Made by a program: the position numbers and the translations under genes
Notes under the pieces: generated by a model
Database searches by the model: none
What the model was told of the DNA's origin: nothing
What the model saw: only the letters and a program-made list of their open reading frames with translations
From: Candidatus Heimdallarchaeota archaeon
GTDB lineage: Archaea > Asgardarchaeota > Heimdallarchaeia > Heimdallarchaeales > Heimdallarchaeaceae
NCBI GenBank assembly: GCA_023136245.1
Contig: JAGLRO010000038.1
Location: 1 to 50,101, forward strand
Direction of reading: 5' to 3'
Length of the DNA stretch: 50,101 bases
In this document: positions 47,761-50,101 of the stretch, piece by piece
How positions within the stretch are numbered: the first letter of the stretch is position 1
Layout: each line of letters begins with the position of its first letter

Positions 47761-47937
47761 CTATTCGAAGTCTATACATTCATTAGGACATTCATCTATG
47801 CACAAACCACAATCCGTACATTCTTCCTTTCGAGTAGTAACTGATATATTGTCTATTAGATCGTAAACATTTTCTGGACAAATGTCTATACAGGCTCCAC
47901 AGCCAGTACAACAATCTGCATCTACTATTGTTGCCAT
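47761..47937 (-). CDS. 2x[4Fe-4S] ferredoxin (58 aa)
   Basis: Manual translation: MATIVDADCCTGCGACIDICPENVYDLIDNISVTTRKEECTDCGLCIDECPNECIDFE*; two CxxCxxCxxxCP motifs. Missing from the ORF track because of size. Confidence 0.93.
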   Translation of the reverse strand: MATIVDADCCTGCGACIDICPENVYDLIDNISVTTRKEECTDCGLCIDECPNECIDFE

Positions 47938-48071
47938 CTTTCATAACACCCAAATATTTCTAAATCCCGTTTATTGTTCTCTTTTTAAACTCTTCTCAAT
48001 AGCTATACGTTCTATATATACTGTAGAAAAATATTTTAAAAATAAAAAATAGAGGATTTCAACTCATTTTA

Positions 48072-50096
48072 CTATTTTATTTGTGTTGATCTTCCTCTTG
48101 CGTAATCAGAAATTACAATATATGAAACTAGTTTCGCAAAATATGTTGAGCTACTAATAATACCAACTATGTGTTGTGATGCTTCATCTTGAGCTGCAAT
48201 TAGCACTTCCTCATTTTCTCTCTCAACGCCAATGAATTGAGGCATCTCCGCACCTGTTCCTGTATCTCTGAATTTTCTGATTTCTACATTTGCTTGAGCA
48301 CTGCTTACTGAATTAATCCAATCCCTATCAATCTGTTCATCAAGTTTAGTTACAATCGTAACTTTGACTGTTGTAGGTAGTTGTTTTATCACTTCTACTG
48401 GAACATATTCAGGTTTGGGAGACATTATAGTTACACCTCGTTTAGTTTCACCTACAATTCTAGATATATGTTCTAGAATAGCTTCCAGTCCAATTATGGA
48501 TGAGGTTTGTACTGCTGGGATCGTTGTTTCTTTACTAGTTGCTTCTAAGGTTCTGAAATCATTTTTTAATTTCATCGTAGCTCCAATAAGTTGGTTTGCT
48601 GTATCTGTAAATTTCTTCTCAGTATCCTCAAGGAAAGTCATTGTTTCATTTACTTCAGATGTAAGACTTACAGAGATTTGACTTGTACCTTCCTCGATAC
48701 TATTTTTGGATGTATTTATTATTTCACTTGTTACTCTATTTGTTGCATTGAAAGTTTCTTGTACATAGTTATTTAGCTCTTCCATTACACTTGTTGTAGT
48801 TGTCTGTATTAAACTAGCAACTTGTTGGTACTGTTGTGTCATTTTGGATTCACCTTCTTGAATTAATAATTCAGTTTTTTCAATAAGGTCAGACCATTTT
48901 TCCTTTAATCTTGTTGATCCAGTTTCCAAATCTTCTGTAATTGTAGAATTAAGCTGACCAGAAAGATCCTTGAAGGATTGAATGGTCAGATTTAAATCGT
49001 TGATTAGAGCAGTGGTGATGTTTTCAAACTGTGATGACAAATTAGTTTCATAACCATTGAATCTTGCTGTGGAATTATCTCTTAACTCTTGGATTTTCGC
49101 ATTGTATTCATCAACAGCTTCATTGTAGTGAGTTTCTAATTTCTGTGCAAACATATCTCGCTCACTTATCAAAACATTCCTCTGATTTTGCTCATTATTT
49201 TGGAGATCTGTATATCGAAGAGCCATACTTTCTTTAATCTGTGAGATAGTGTTATTAATCGATGTACTCTTTTGTTGCACTAATTCTTCCAACAATGACT
49301 CTTTTATCCCATCTATCTTTTCCTTTAGTGTGTTTATAGTTTCTTGAACTTGAAGTGACATATCCTCCACTTTTCGATTCAATATAAGTTCTAAAGATGA
49401 GTTCAAGTCTGATAATGAATTAGTGACCGATTCTGAAATTCCTTCGATTGTTTCACCCGTTTTTCGAGTTGTTTCTTCAGAATAACCTACATATTTATCA
49501 GCTTGGCTTCTGTTAAAGGATCTAACATCCATTTTTGTGGTATCTATATTCTGTTTAACCTGTTGGATTATTCCATCCAAATCGTTTGCTAATGCTTGAT
49601 TCAATTCATTTAGTTTTGGCTTGAAACTTTCTGCAACTCCGTCTATTTTCTCTATTGATAATAGAGCTTTTTGACTCACTTCACTGTTAGCAGAAACAAT
49701 AGCATCATCATTTTTCAATTTGACATTCTCAAGAATTGTATTTATTGAAGTATTTGCTTGATTCAAGCTTTCAATATTATTTCTTAATAATTCATTAATT
49801 GTCTGTTTAAGCTCTAGATTTTGAGTCTCTTGAATTCCTAAGATTTGCGAAGATAACTCATTTGTTTTTTGTGATACTGTTTCTTTCTGATTCTGAGTGG
49901 AAGTCTGAAGTTTGGAAGATGTTTGAGATAGCTTTAGATCAAGCTCCTCTTTCTTTTTATTGATAGATTCTTCTAATTGAGAAACTAAACTTGACCTAAG
50001 TGCTGTAAAACCATTCTTTTTATTTTGAATAAACTCCTTAGCAGCGTCAATATTACTTCGAACATTAGCATTAAGTTGATCGCTAGTTTCTCCCAA
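48072..50096 (-). CDS. Long coiled-coil protein with C-terminal TrmB/PLD-like domain; true N-terminus probably beyond the window
   Basis: About 500 residues rich in E/K/Q/N/S/T heptad-like sequence, then LEAILEHISRIVGETKRGVTIMSPKPEYVPVEVIKQLPTTVKVTIVTKLD... ORF starts 5 nt from the window edge. Confidence 0.65.
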   Translation of the reverse strand: MGETSDQLNANVRSNIDAAKEFIQNKKNGFTALRSSLVSQLEESINKKKEELDLKLSQTSSKLQTSTQNQKETVSQKTNELSSQILGIQETQNLELKQTINELLRNNIESLNQANTSINTILENVKLKNDDAIVSANSEVSQKALLSIEKIDGVAESFKPKLNELNQALANDLDGIIQQVKQNIDTTKMDVRSFNRSQADKYVGYSEETTRKTGETIEGISESVTNSLSDLNSSLELILNRKVEDMSLQVQETINTLKEKIDGIKESLLEELVQQKSTSINNTISQIKESMALRYTDLQNNEQNQRNVLISERDMFAQKLETHYNEAVDEYNAKIQELRDNSTARFNGYETNLSSQFENITTALINDLNLTIQSFKDLSGQLNSTITEDLETGSTRLKEKWSDLIEKTELLIQEGESKMTQQYQQVASLIQTTTTSVMEELNNYVQETFNATNRVTSEIINTSKNSIEEGTSQISVSLTSEVNETMTFLEDTEKKFTDTANQLIGATMKLKNDFRTLEATSKETTIPAVQTSSIIGLEAILEHISRIVGETKRGVTIMSPKPEYVPVEVIKQLPTTVKVTIVTKLDEQIDRDWINSVSSAQANVEIRKFRDTGTGAEMPQFIGVERENEEVLIAAQDEASQHIVGIISSSTYFAKLVSYIVISDYARGRSTQIK

Positions 50097-50101
50097 ATAT
50101 T

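Noticed and set aside
1-50101. CRISPR array, transposon or prophage
   Set aside because: No regularly spaced direct repeats, transposase, integrase or phage structural motifs were seen. The Cas4-like nuclease at 44643-47633 is part of a Dna2-type helicase protein and has no other cas genes nearby.

Overview
AT-rich archaeal chromosomal window, densely coding on both strands. It carries archaeal core genes: aIF5B/infB, ndk, rpl24e-rps28e-rpl7ae, isopentenyl phosphate kinase and mevalonate kinase, rps2, rpoN, a geranylgeranyl-reductase-family protein, tiaS, CDC48 and Hsp20. Several eukaryote-like or unusual domain combinations fit an Asgard-type archaeon; this lineage call is an inference. No CRISPR array, prophage or transposon was seen. 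The strongest points for a second look are: (1) a 996-aa Dna2-like protein (Cas4/RecB-type nuclease with candidate Fe-S cysteines plus SF1 UPF1/Dna2-type helicase) that ends in a RING-H2-like zinc finger; (2) a family-5 (peptide/nickel-type) ABC substrate-binding protein whose sequence blocks appear circularly permuted, next to a non-canonical transporter cluster with a zinc-ribbon ATPase; (3) an initiator tRNA-Met gene that seems to hold two introns (D-loop and anticodon loop); (4) a GNAT fused to ~900 aa of beta-rich sequence; (5) an Hsp20-CDC48-double-wHTH stress operon with a candidate operator; (6) hairpins near the predicted 5' ends of the transcripts of a small histone-fold gene and of the permuted SBP gene. 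Four small genes absent from the ORF track (two hypothetical proteins, a DUF1931-like histone-fold protein, a 2x[4Fe-4S] ferredoxin) were recovered by reading the sequence, as was a 5'-truncated-by-window FAD oxidoreductase. All family calls come from reading motifs by eye; no database search was run.
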